Assembly (NCBI GenBank): GCA_001797315.1
Contig: MGPC01000014.1
Location: 1 to 64,000, forward strand
Direction of reading: 5' to 3'
Length of the DNA: 64,000 bases
Source: Curvibacter sp. GWA2_64_110
GTDB lineage: Bacteria; Pseudomonadota; Gammaproteobacteria; Burkholderiales; Burkholderiaceae_C
The notes below the pieces were generated by a model, which was given only the letters and a program-made list of their open reading frames with translations, was not told the DNA's origin and did no database searches. Shown piece by piece: positions 18,097 through 26,274 of this stretch (its first letter is position 1; the number at the start of each line of letters is the position of its first letter). A program made the translations under genes and the position numbers.

Positions 18097-18853
18097 AGTT
18101 TCTCACTCCCAAGCCCGCGGCTTGCGCCACGGCCCTGATTTCACCAATATCCGCCCGCTTGTAGTGCAAGATGTCGGCCATGGCAACAGCATCTGCCCCA
18201 CCTTCGCAAACGGCCGCCAACAAATCCTCCGGTTTTCCCATGCCGCCACTGGCGATGACTGGAACGGAAACCGCAGACGTCACCGCCTTCACCAGGGGAA
18301 CATCAAAACCTTTTCGGGTCCCCTCCCGATCCACTGACGTGAGCAGCACCTCGCCGGCGCCCTGAGCCACGCCTCGCTTCACCCACTCAACGACGTCCAA
18401 TCCAGTACGCTCGCGGCCATTGTCGGTATAGACCTCCCAGCGTTCTGGGCCGACTTGCTTGGCCTCAATTGAAAGAACCATGCACTGGCTTCCAAAGCGA
18501 CGCGCTATATCGGTAATGAGTTGCGGATTGGCAACCGCCGCGGTATTGACCGCCACCTTATCGGCACCCGCCCGCAGAATCTGCGTTGCATCGTCAACCG
18601 ATCGGATGCCGCCGCCCACCGTCATGGGAACAAAGATATCCCTGGCCGCCGATCTGACGATATCGCCCAGGTGGTTGCGACCATACAGGCTGGCCACGCA
18701 GTCCATGTAGATCAATTCATCTACACCCTGCTGGTAGTAGCGCAAAGCATGCTCGCCCGGAGACCCGATAACGCGCAGGCCTTCCAGATGAATGCCTTTG
18801 ATCAGGTTGGGCCCCTTGATATCCAAGCGGGCGATGAGCCGAATATTTTTCAC
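18083..18853 (-). CDS. hisF: HisF-type cyclase subunit of a glycan amidation system
   Basis: A 256-residue TIM barrel that pairs with HisH. I chose the GTG at 18853 (VKNIRLIARLD); the frame is open further upstream but that stretch lies inside wbpG. The Asp near position 11 (ARLDIKG) and the phosphate-loop GGGIRS are present, as is TSVDREGT. At the place of the second catalytic Asp of canonical HisF there is a Glu (LSIEAK). That would fit an enzyme that only passes ammonia on to WbpG instead of closing the imidazole ring. It overlaps hisH by 14 bases. Confidence 0.85.
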   Translation of the reverse strand: MKNIRLIARLDIKGPNLIKGIHLEGLRVIGSPGEHALRYYQQGVDELIYMDCVASLYGRNHLGDIVRSAARDIFVPMTVGGGIRSVDDATQILRAGADKVAVNTAAVANPQLITDIARRFGSQCMVLSIEAKQVGPERWEVYTDNGRERTGLDVVEWVKRGVAQGAGEVLLTSVDREGTRKGFDVPLVKAVTSAVSVPVIASGGMGKPEDLLAAVCEGGADAVAMADILHYKRADIGEIRAVAQAAGLGVRNYERT

Positions 18854-18863
18854 GGCGCCCCGC

Positions 18864-20186
18864 TCATTGTTTATCGTTTGAAACCGAGTACCGCAATTTC
18901 CACTCTCCATTTTCCTGGTACCACAAATGGGGGGAACGGAACTGATCTGTGAGCAAACGGAAGTATTCGCGATCCATGATCGGTTTTTCAAACATCTTGC
19001 TCGCCTCAGGAAACTCTTTCGCGGGAAGGCTCAAATAGCGGAACATTTCCTCCACGAAGCGCTCCGGGTACTCGTGGTCGAAGCGCCTTACCAGCGCCAC
19101 GCCCTCCTCCCGATTGATGTCTCCAGATCGAATCTCCTGCGCGGCATCGTAGCTGGCCCGACCGATGCCGAACTTGATCCCCGTTGTAAAGTAATGGAGG
19201 TCATCGATCCGGTCGTCGATGCTGTTGTACTTGGAATAAGTGCCGGGAGTCCGCTCCGGCGAGGCCTGGAACCCCCCATGCTCCACCGCATAGTAATAAC
19301 AGGCTTGCGGATGCCATTTCAGGTAATAACCCAGGTAGTGCACCTCGACGTTTTGCTCGGCAATCCGATTGGGATCGGCAGGCAGATAAGGCTGCAGATC
19401 ATTCTGGTCGACCCCGAACTGCGACTTCAGGTCTGCTACCGAGACACCACCGAGATAGATCTTGGATTGATCTTCGGCGGCGAAGTAAGACCAGTCGCGC
19501 TTTGCGCTGTCCGTGTCGCCGATCGGGTTCCCATATTCGGCCTCGTTCTCCCCGTAGAAGACCAGTGGAATATTGAACAGCAGCGACATTTTGGGGGCCA
19601 AGGCCTTCTGCCCGAACATGAACGCCTGGAACGGGTGAAAGAGCAACTCTGTCGACAACCGCGTCAGCAGCCGGTGGATACGACCATTAGGCGTCATCAG
19701 ATAGTTGTCGTGCCCAGCATGGATCCAAGCTTGAAAGTTTTTCCAACCCCACTCTGTGTAGACATGAGGTGCCCACGTCACGGTCAACGGGTGCATCCCG
19801 TACTTCGTCTTCAGGATATGCGAGGCATAAAAACTGTCCTTCCCTCCGGAACCAGGGACAATGCAATCGTAGGAGCCATCACTCTTGCGATGCCGGTCGC
19901 AGAGCTCGCGCAACTGCTTTTCACGCTCAATCCAGTCAATACTATGACGTTTGCGCTCGGCAAAATTACAAGCATCACAAACACCATGCTCATCAAAATG
20001 AATCGTGGCTTTCTTGGTGTCCTTGGTATGTTTGTACTCAACAGCCGAATTCGGGCGTTGATTAGAGATTACGCACTTCTTGCAATAGACGACATCAGAG
20101 GGCAAGCCATAAAACGCCTTGGGGTTCGGAGCGTCTTTGGCATAGAGACTCAGATCAACTGGCTCGGGATACTTAATTTTTTCCAT
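18864..20186 (-). CDS. wbpG: N-acetyl sugar amidotransferase (WbpG/PtmG family)
   Basis: A 440-residue PP-loop ATP pyrophosphatase that uses ATP and HisH/HisF-derived ammonia to convert an acetamido group to acetamidino on a nucleotide-linked sugar. Four cysteines (C35, C38, C70, C73) form a likely zinc site, and SGGKDS (about 113-118) is the PP-loop. It lies directly before hisF in the transcript. With the legionaminic-type genes around it, a 5-acetamidino nonulosonate, as described in Campylobacter flagellin, is the simplest prediction. Pseudomonas-type acetamidino mannuronate is the alternative. Confidence 0.88.
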   Translation of the reverse strand: MEKIKYPEPVDLSLYAKDAPNPKAFYGLPSDVVYCKKCVISNQRPNSAVEYKHTKDTKKATIHFDEHGVCDACNFAERKRHSIDWIEREKQLRELCDRHRKSDGSYDCIVPGSGGKDSFYASHILKTKYGMHPLTVTWAPHVYTEWGWKNFQAWIHAGHDNYLMTPNGRIHRLLTRLSTELLFHPFQAFMFGQKALAPKMSLLFNIPLVFYGENEAEYGNPIGDTDSAKRDWSYFAAEDQSKIYLGGVSVADLKSQFGVDQNDLQPYLPADPNRIAEQNVEVHYLGYYLKWHPQACYYYAVEHGGFQASPERTPGTYSKYNSIDDRIDDLHYFTTGIKFGIGRASYDAAQEIRSGDINREEGVALVRRFDHEYPERFVEEMFRYLSLPAKEFPEASKMFEKPIMDREYFRLLTDQFRSPHLWYQENGEWKLRYSVSNDKQ

Positions 20187-20218
20187 ACTCGTTTCAACTA
20201 AAACTTTTCAGAATCTTC

Positions 20219-21259
20219 TCACGCATTCGCAAGGCTCAAATCATCTGGCCGCCCCACATCCAGCCAAGGCTCGTGCATGGGGTACGCCACTGTTCTTTTC
20301 ATTTTTGCCTGGAGGCGCTCAAACAAAGTCGGCATATCGCAAGGCGCCCCATTTTCCAGGACACTCAGAGCTTCCGGCTCAAGAACGTAGACACCTGCGT
20401 TAATGTGCGTTCGGGCAATGGGTTTTTCTTCAAAGCCAACGATTTCCACGCCTTTTGTCTGCACTACACCAAACGGATGCTGCCATTCATGCAGTCGCAC
20501 AGCCATCGTCGCCGCAGCATTGTGGCGCAGGTGGAAATCCAGCAATTCTCCATAGCGAATGTCCGTCAGGACATCGCCATTCGTCACGACAAACGGAGCC
20601 TCTGGGCGTGGCTTTAGAAGGCCTAGGGCGCCGGCTGTTCCCAGGGGGGATTGTTCGCGCAAGTAGTCAATCCGCACCCCCAGACGATCACCATTCCCAA
20701 AGTAATCCTCAATCATGTGTCCCAGGTAGTGAATGGCGAGCACAAAGTGGCGGAAGCCTTCCAGCTTGCCCCGTTCAATGATGTGCTCCAACATCGGCTT
20801 GCCTGCTACCAAGACCAGAGGCTTTGGACAGTTTTCCGTGAAGGGGCGCAAACGAATGCCCTTGCCACCCGCCATGATCACCATCAGATTGGAGCGGACA
20901 GGAGGGGTAGAGATTTCATCCCAGAGGTGCAGGCCAACAACCTGCTGGCGCTCATCAACCACCGGAATCTGCTGAATCTTGTTGACTCTCATCAACTGCA
21001 TGACCGTCTCACGACCCAAGGCCGGCGGCACCACCAAGGCGTTGCGATGAATGATGCTTTCGATCGGGCTATTGAAATCCAGGCCTTTCAGCAGACCCCG
21101 CCGTATGTCGCCATCCGAGATCGTCCCCTCCAGTTCACCACGCGCATTGACCACGACGACGATCTTCATCGAGGACTCATTCAGATTGCGTATGGCCTGC
21201 TGAATCGTGGAGTCGATCGGCAAAATGACCTGCCGCCAGATATTTTCAGGGGTACTCAT
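20219..21259 (-). CDS. CBS-domain sugar nucleotidyltransferase (PtmE-like)
   Basis: A 346-residue fusion. Residues 1-120 form two CBS repeats (DSTIQQAIRNL and IPVVDERQQVVG), and residues 125-346 form a nucleotidyltransferase with MAGGKGIRLRPFT and the KPL lysine. Campylobacter PtmE, which has this architecture, makes GDP-GlcN-type donors for the legionaminic acid route. Its position here next to neuC/neuB-like genes supports that role, so the pathway probably runs on GDP-linked rather than UDP-linked intermediates. The CBS pair may sense an adenine nucleotide. Confidence 0.8.
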   Translation of the reverse strand: MSTPENIWRQVILPIDSTIQQAIRNLNESSMKIVVVVNARGELEGTISDGDIRRGLLKGLDFNSPIESIIHRNALVVPPALGRETVMQLMRVNKIQQIPVVDERQQVVGLHLWDEISTPPVRSNLMVIMAGGKGIRLRPFTENCPKPLVLVAGKPMLEHIIERGKLEGFRHFVLAIHYLGHMIEDYFGNGDRLGVRIDYLREQSPLGTAGALGLLKPRPEAPFVVTNGDVLTDIRYGELLDFHLRHNAAATMAVRLHEWQHPFGVVQTKGVEIVGFEEKPIARTHINAGVYVLEPEALSVLENGAPCDMPTLFERLQAKMKRTVAYPMHEPWLDVGRPDDLSLANA

Positions 21260-21262
21260 AGG

Positions 21263-22432
21263 TTATTGAGTGGATGCTGACAGATCATGAAACACTTTCT
21301 TGACGATGTGATTCAAATCCTGGTTTTTTAATACGCTTACCACTTTTTCGCTTGCACCGCCCTCGCCATAAGGATTGCTCACCTGGGGCAAACTGGCTTG
21401 AAACGCTTGGGAGTAGAGCTTGTCCAAGGCCGCGGCAATACTGCGCCGATCGGGTTGGCAATTGATCACGCTTGCTGCCTGCACCCGACCCCGTTGGCGA
21501 TCGCCGATATTGATGGTCCCTTTTCTGAAACTGGGCGCTTCGAGCAGGCCGCTGGAAGAATTACCGATCACCCCATCGACATGGGCAATGCATGACAAAT
21601 AACGCAGTTGGCCCAGCGAGCTGTAGGCACGCGCATTGGCGTGCTGCGCGACAAATTGCTCAACCATCTTGATCAGCAGCCTGCCGTCGGCATCCGCATT
21701 GGGCATGGTGAAGACGAGATGTGTGTCCGGCAAGGCGCTCAAGGCCGCCAGCAGCTCTTCCATTTGCCCGGCCGCCGTCGCCGACTCCAGTGTCACCGGG
21801 TGAAAAGTGATGAGCAGGTTTTTGGGTCCGAGCTTGAAATCAAGCGAGGCCTCGAGTTCCGCGCGGTCCAGGAGCTTGAGTCGTTTGATGTTGTCGATGC
21901 CGAGCCCCCCGACCAGAAATACCCGCTCAGGCTGTTCTCCCAACTGGATCACGCGCCGTCGGTATTCCTCCGTTGCAACAAAGTGCAGGTGCGACATCTT
22001 CGTGATCGAATGGCGAAGCGCTTCATCGAAAGCCCCTTCTGTCGTCTCCCCGCCATGCAAATGGGCTACCGGAATACGGGCGACCAGAGCGGCCGAGACT
22101 GCCGAAAAAATCTCGAACCTGTCGCCGAGCACCACCATCAAATCCGGCCTCAGTTCGCTCAAGGCGTCTGCAAACCCGATCAACCCCAGGCCCATGGATT
22201 TGGCAATGCCGACCGTGCTGTCTGAGCTCACCAGCATTTCGAGCTTGCGGTCGATGCTAAAGCCGTCCTTTTCAATTGCTTGGTAGGTGAGGCCGAACTC
22301 CGGCGACAGATGCATGCCGGTGGCGATGACCTGGAGCACCAGCTCGGGATCATCCTTGATGCCTTGCATGACCCAGCGCAACAAGCCATAGTCGGCTCGC
22401 GTGCCGGTGATGACACAAATCCTGCGCTTCAT
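21263..22432 (-). CDS. neuC: Hydrolysing NDP-sugar 2-epimerase (NeuC/LegG)
   Basis: A 389-residue GT-B-fold epimerase that inverts C2 and releases the nucleotide, giving the free 2,4-diacetamido-mannose-type sugar for NeuB. TGTRADYGLL (about 9-18), VLGDRFEIFSA and TFHPVTLE are the hydrolysing-family landmarks, and NSSSGLLEAP holds the nucleotide-binding loop. It overlaps neuB by four bases and lies three bases from the nucleotidyltransferase gene, so the block is one tightly coupled unit. Confidence 0.87.
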   Translation of the reverse strand: MKRRICVITGTRADYGLLRWVMQGIKDDPELVLQVIATGMHLSPEFGLTYQAIEKDGFSIDRKLEMLVSSDSTVGIAKSMGLGLIGFADALSELRPDLMVVLGDRFEIFSAVSAALVARIPVAHLHGGETTEGAFDEALRHSITKMSHLHFVATEEYRRRVIQLGEQPERVFLVGGLGIDNIKRLKLLDRAELEASLDFKLGPKNLLITFHPVTLESATAAGQMEELLAALSALPDTHLVFTMPNADADGRLLIKMVEQFVAQHANARAYSSLGQLRYLSCIAHVDGVIGNSSSGLLEAPSFRKGTINIGDRQRGRVQAASVINCQPDRRSIAAALDKLYSQAFQASLPQVSNPYGEGGASEKVVSVLKNQDLNHIVKKVFHDLSASTQ

Positions 22433-23436
22433 AGTTCGATCAACTCGTCTTCCGCAAAATCACGCGGCGCGGTACGACCGATGACCTCGTTCCAGCGCAT
22501 TGGAGAGATGCCCGTGCCGGGCCGCTTGGCGGTAATGTTCTGCTCCCCGAAAACATCGCCCGCCTTGATCCGCTGCTTCGCCACCAAGGACTTTCGGGCA
22601 ACAGGTTGGTTCTTCGCCTCGCTCGGAGTCAGCCGTTTGATGCCATCGCCCAGGGCGATTTCGATGTTCCGGATGGCGGCAACCATGGCCTTGAGCTCAT
22701 CCGGCTCCAGACTGGCCTTGTGGTCGGGGCCGGGCAAATCACGATCCATCGTGAAGTGCTTTTCAATGACAGAGGCGCCCATAGCGACCGCAGCGATCGC
22801 CACCTCAATACCCGGCGTATGGTCCGAGTAGCCAACGGCCACCCCAAAGGCGGCGTGCATGCTCTGCATGGCACGCAGGTTCACTTCGCTCATAGGCGTG
22901 GGGTATTCGGTCGTGCAATGCAGAACCATCAGCTTGGCACGCGGCGTGCCGGCTTGCTCGAGCACCTCGATTGCCGCCTCGATCTCTCCCAGAGTCGCCA
23001 TGCCAGTTGAGAGGATGACACCACCGCCAAGTCGTCCGATATGACGTAAATATGGCAGATTGGTGATCTCCCCGGATGGAATCTTGAAGAGACTCTGGCC
23101 GAGGCCCCGCAACAGGTCGACACTTTCAACATCAAATCCGGTGGATAGGAAGCCAATGTTGCGCGCCGCACAGTGAGCGATGAGCTCCTGGTGCATCTCG
23201 ACGCTGAGTTCCAGACGGCGAAGCATCTCATGCTGGGACTCCGTGCTGTCCGTGGCCTTGATCTGATAATCAGCTTTATGGGCGATACGTGTAACTTGGC
23301 GGTCGGCCTTGAAAGTCTGGAACTTGACGTAATCTGCCCCCGCCTCGGCTGCCACATCGATCAAGCGCTTGGCGAGCTTCAGGTCCCCGTTATGGTTGAC
23401 GCCGGCTTCGGCAATGATGCGGGTGCGAGTTGTCAT
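22429..23436 (-). CDS. neuB: Nonulosonic acid synthase (NeuB/LegI)
   Basis: A 335-residue synthase that condenses a six-carbon diacetamido sugar with phosphoenolpyruvate. RIIAEAGVNHNGD starts the TIM barrel, KFQTFKAD and YSDHTPGIE line the active site, and EKHFTMDRDLPGPDH carries metal ligands. The C-terminal SAF/antifreeze-like domain (about 280-335) is complete. Neighbouring legB and legC make legionaminic acid a better prediction than N-acetylneuraminic acid. Confidence 0.9.
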   Translation of the reverse strand: MTTRTRIIAEAGVNHNGDLKLAKRLIDVAAEAGADYVKFQTFKADRQVTRIAHKADYQIKATDSTESQHEMLRRLELSVEMHQELIAHCAARNIGFLSTGFDVESVDLLRGLGQSLFKIPSGEITNLPYLRHIGRLGGGVILSTGMATLGEIEAAIEVLEQAGTPRAKLMVLHCTTEYPTPMSEVNLRAMQSMHAAFGVAVGYSDHTPGIEVAIAAVAMGASVIEKHFTMDRDLPGPDHKASLEPDELKAMVAAIRNIEIALGDGIKRLTPSEAKNQPVARKSLVAKQRIKAGDVFGEQNITAKRPGTGISPMRWNEVIGRTAPRDFAEDELIEL

Positions 23437-24062
23437 GTTTTATTTTCACCCACAAATCGGGAACGGTCCACCTGGTCATGACGCACGGAGAGCCCCATCC
23501 CCACAAGACATCCTCGCCCAATGGCAACGCCCTCCTTGATGACAGAGCCGCTCCCCACATAACTGCTTTCGCCAACGCAGACCCCCCCATTCAAGATGGC
23601 CCCGGTGGAGATATGGCAGTGGTCTCCGACGATCGCATCATGCTCGACAAGTGCTCGCGTATTGATGATGCAGTTGTCACCCACCCTGGCGCCAGCATTG
23701 ACAATCGCACCGTGCATCACGATGCTGCCCGCACCAATGGTTGCGTGGCGGGAGACATGAGCGATGGGCGAAACGATCGTTGGCAACTGGAATCCGAGTT
23801 CAAGAAGCTGCCGATGCAGCCTGATCCGGTGATCTGGCGACTGGATCTGACCTACGGCAACGAAAACGTACCGGTAGGTCTTGGCCAGCTCCGGCAAATC
23901 GCTGTCTGTTCCAATGACAGCGTAACCAAGGTGTCGGGCATGCCTCTCTTCCTGCATGCCGATCAACCCCGCAATCTGATATTGACCGCACTGCTCGATG
24001 ACATCGATGCACGCATGGGCATGGCCTCCGGCCCCGATCAGAATCAGATCCGGCTTGCTCAT
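23433..24062 (-). CDS. NeuD/PglD/LegH-type sugar O/N-acetyltransferase
   Basis: A 209-residue left-handed beta-helix acyltransferase. An N-terminal Rossmann-like part (DLILIGAGGHAHAC) binds the nucleotide sugar, and about ten hexapeptide repeats follow from near residue 95 (HVSRHATIGAGSI and after). It should acetylate the 4-amino group made by LegC. I chose the ATG at 24062, which overlaps the legC stop as ATGA. The frame stays open upstream inside legC but those codons do not belong to the family. Confidence 0.85.
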   Translation of the reverse strand: MSKPDLILIGAGGHAHACIDVIEQCGQYQIAGLIGMQEERHARHLGYAVIGTDSDLPELAKTYRYVFVAVGQIQSPDHRIRLHRQLLELGFQLPTIVSPIAHVSRHATIGAGSIVMHGAIVNAGARVGDNCIINTRALVEHDAIVGDHCHISTGAILNGGVCVGESSYVGSGSVIKEGVAIGRGCLVGMGLSVRHDQVDRSRFVGENKT

Positions 24063-25228
24063 GAAGCCAACCCCGCGCTGCTCGGGATATTGATCAGGCA
24101 CTGCGACAACGACTCCGCATTCGTCAGGTCCATGTGCGGACAATCCTTAAATGGCATCAACTGATGCATCAGGATCCAGGCGGGCCGCGTCATGCAACCC
24201 GCTTCATTGCTTGCCCTCAGAATGGCGTCCCGCTGGGAGGACACCGTCGCATCCAGCAAAAGGGTCTGCAGCCAATAATTGCTTTGGCACCGTTCGGGTT
24301 CAGGCACCAGTTTGACACCCGCCACCGAGGCAAATGCCGCCTGGTAATGCTGGAACAATCTTCTTTTTGAAGCCAGCATTGCAGGCAACTGCTCCAGCTG
24401 CGCGCACCCCAAGGCTGCGTTCAGATTGGGCAGGCGATAGTTGTAGCCAATTTCGTCATGCCTGTATTCCCAGGCGTGCGGCAGCTTGGCGGTGGTCGTC
24501 AGGTGCTTGGCGTGACGCGCCAGCTCAGCGTCGTTGGTCAGAATGGCGCCGCCACCGCCGGTGGTGATGGTCTTGTTGCCATTGAAACTCAAGGTTCCCA
24601 TCTGCCCGAAGGTGCCGGTGTGCTGGCCACCGTAGTAGCTTCCCAAGGACTCGGCCGCATCCTCGACCAGCACAAGGTTGAAATCGCGGGCCACGGCCAG
24701 CAGTCGATCCAGATCCACCGGGTGGCCGAAGGTGTGCATGGGCACCATGGCCCGGATGACGCGTCCGGTCACGCGATTGATGCACTGTCCGGCGCGCTGC
24801 TCGGTGTGGCCTGTCAGATAGGCTCGAAGTTTTTCGGCATCCATCCCCATCGTCGGCATGCTGCTGTCAACAAAATGCGGCGTGGCTCCACAATAGGTCA
24901 CGGCATTGGCCGTGGCGACAAAGGTGAGCGCCGGGATCAATACTTCATCGTCGGTCTTGACACCGGCGAGCTTCAGGGCAATGTGCAGTGCCGCCGTCCC
25001 ATTGACGACGGCCACCACGTGCCTGGCACCAGTGAAGGCGGCCAGATCAGTCTCGAAGCGGTCGACAAACTTCCCCACGGAAGAAACAAAAGTCGAATCC
25101 AGGCACTCCTTCAAGTACAGCCATTCGTTGCCGGTGAAACTGGGCTCGTGCAGCGCCACAGGCTCCGGCCCCACAACGGCACGGATGGCGGCAACGATTT
25201 GCTCAGGAAGTGCGGTCACGGTGCTCAT
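24059..25228 (-). CDS. legC: LegC-family PLP-dependent sugar aminotransferase
   Basis: A 389-residue DegT/DnrJ/EryC1-type enzyme that adds an amino group at C4 of the keto-sugar made by LegB. The PLP lysine lies in SFNGNKTITTGGGG (about 205-218), with VLVEDAAES upstream as the cofactor Asp site. The extra N-terminal segment with PVALHEPSFTGNEW is characteristic of the LegC subgroup. It overlaps legB by four bases. Confidence 0.87.
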   Translation of the reverse strand: MSTVTALPEQIVAAIRAVVGPEPVALHEPSFTGNEWLYLKECLDSTFVSSVGKFVDRFETDLAAFTGARHVVAVVNGTAALHIALKLAGVKTDDEVLIPALTFVATANAVTYCGATPHFVDSSMPTMGMDAEKLRAYLTGHTEQRAGQCINRVTGRVIRAMVPMHTFGHPVDLDRLLAVARDFNLVLVEDAAESLGSYYGGQHTGTFGQMGTLSFNGNKTITTGGGGAILTNDAELARHAKHLTTTAKLPHAWEYRHDEIGYNYRLPNLNAALGCAQLEQLPAMLASKRRLFQHYQAAFASVAGVKLVPEPERCQSNYWLQTLLLDATVSSQRDAILRASNEAGCMTRPAWILMHQLMPFKDCPHMDLTNAESLSQCLINIPSSAGLAS

Positions 25229-26220
25229 AGGTTATAGATATCGGCCTTGTAGCCACGCAGATTTTCCGGCAGCGCGAACCATTCGGCGGTCTCTGCCAGC
25301 CCACGCTTGAACCCATCCCGTCCGCCATAGCCGGGTTGCCAGCCGAAAAGTTCCTTGGCTTTGGCATTGCTGGCCCACAAGCGCTCGACCTCCGAATTTT
25401 CCGGGCGCAAACGGGCCTCATCCGTCATGATTTCAATCTCGGCATTCATGGCTTCGGCAATCAACTGCGCCGTATCACCGATGGAAATCTCGAAGTTGCT
25501 GCCCAAATTCACCACCTCGCCCAGGCCTCGATCCGAATTCAGCGCAGCGATGAAACCGGCAACCGTATCCTGCACAAAATTGAAATCACGCGTCGGCGAC
25601 ACCGCGCCGAGCTTGATCTGCCGCCGGCCATTGGCAATCTGGGTAATGATGGTGGGGATCACCGCGCGCGCCGACTGGCGTGGCCCATAGGTGTTGAAGG
25701 GGCGAACGATGACGACGGGCAGGCCAAATGAAGCATAAAAAGAATAGGCCAGCTGATCCGCCGCGATTTTGGTGGCGGAGTAGGGAGATTGCCCCTGCAG
25801 CGGGTGCTCCTCGGTGATCGGCACAAAACGTGCTGTGCCATAGACCTCGCTTGTCGAGGTCTGGATCACCCTCCTGACACCCAGCTCCCGCGCCGCCTGC
25901 AGCACATTCAATGTGCCTTTGACATTGGTATCCACATAGGTGTCCGGCGAATGATATGAATACGGGATCGCAATCAGCGCAGCCAGATGCAACACCGCAT
26001 CACAGCCCCGCATCGCCTCTTTCACACCGTGCGGATCGCGAATATCCCCAGCAAAGACCTCAAAACCGCCTTTTACGTCGGCCCCGCAGTGGTCAAGCCA
26101 TCCCCAGGAATTGAAAGAATTGTAGAGGACGAAAGCCTTGACCTCATGCCCCGCGCGAACGAGCGCCTCGACAAGATGCGAGCCGATGAAGCCATCGGCA
26201 CCTGTGACCAGAATTTTCAT
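25225..26220 (-). CDS. legB: LegB-type NDP-sugar 4,6-dehydratase
   Basis: A 331-residue extended SDR that should remove water from GDP- or UDP-linked N-acetylglucosamine to give the 4-keto-6-deoxy sugar that begins legionaminic acid synthesis. TGADGFIGSHL at residues 6-16 binds NAD, QTSTSEVYG holds the catalytic Thr/Glu and SPYSATK the Tyr-x3-Lys. The ATG at 26220 starts MKILVTG as in the family. It is the first gene of the nonulosonate block, 54 bases after the ABC flippase gene. Confidence 0.88.
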   Translation of the reverse strand: MKILVTGADGFIGSHLVEALVRAGHEVKAFVLYNSFNSWGWLDHCGADVKGGFEVFAGDIRDPHGVKEAMRGCDAVLHLAALIAIPYSYHSPDTYVDTNVKGTLNVLQAARELGVRRVIQTSTSEVYGTARFVPITEEHPLQGQSPYSATKIAADQLAYSFYASFGLPVVIVRPFNTYGPRQSARAVIPTIITQIANGRRQIKLGAVSPTRDFNFVQDTVAGFIAALNSDRGLGEVVNLGSNFEISIGDTAQLIAEAMNAEIEIMTDEARLRPENSEVERLWASNAKAKELFGWQPGYGGRDGFKRGLAETAEWFALPENLRGYKADIYNL

Positions 26221-26274
26221 ATTTTCAATTCCCTGCGCAATTTTGATGCTCCACTGAAACAGGGGCAAACCACT

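Noticed and set aside
17452-18853. hisH and hisF as part of a histidine biosynthesis operon.
   Set aside because: No other his gene is near, they flank wbpG and the nonulosonate genes, and HisF has lost a catalytic Asp.
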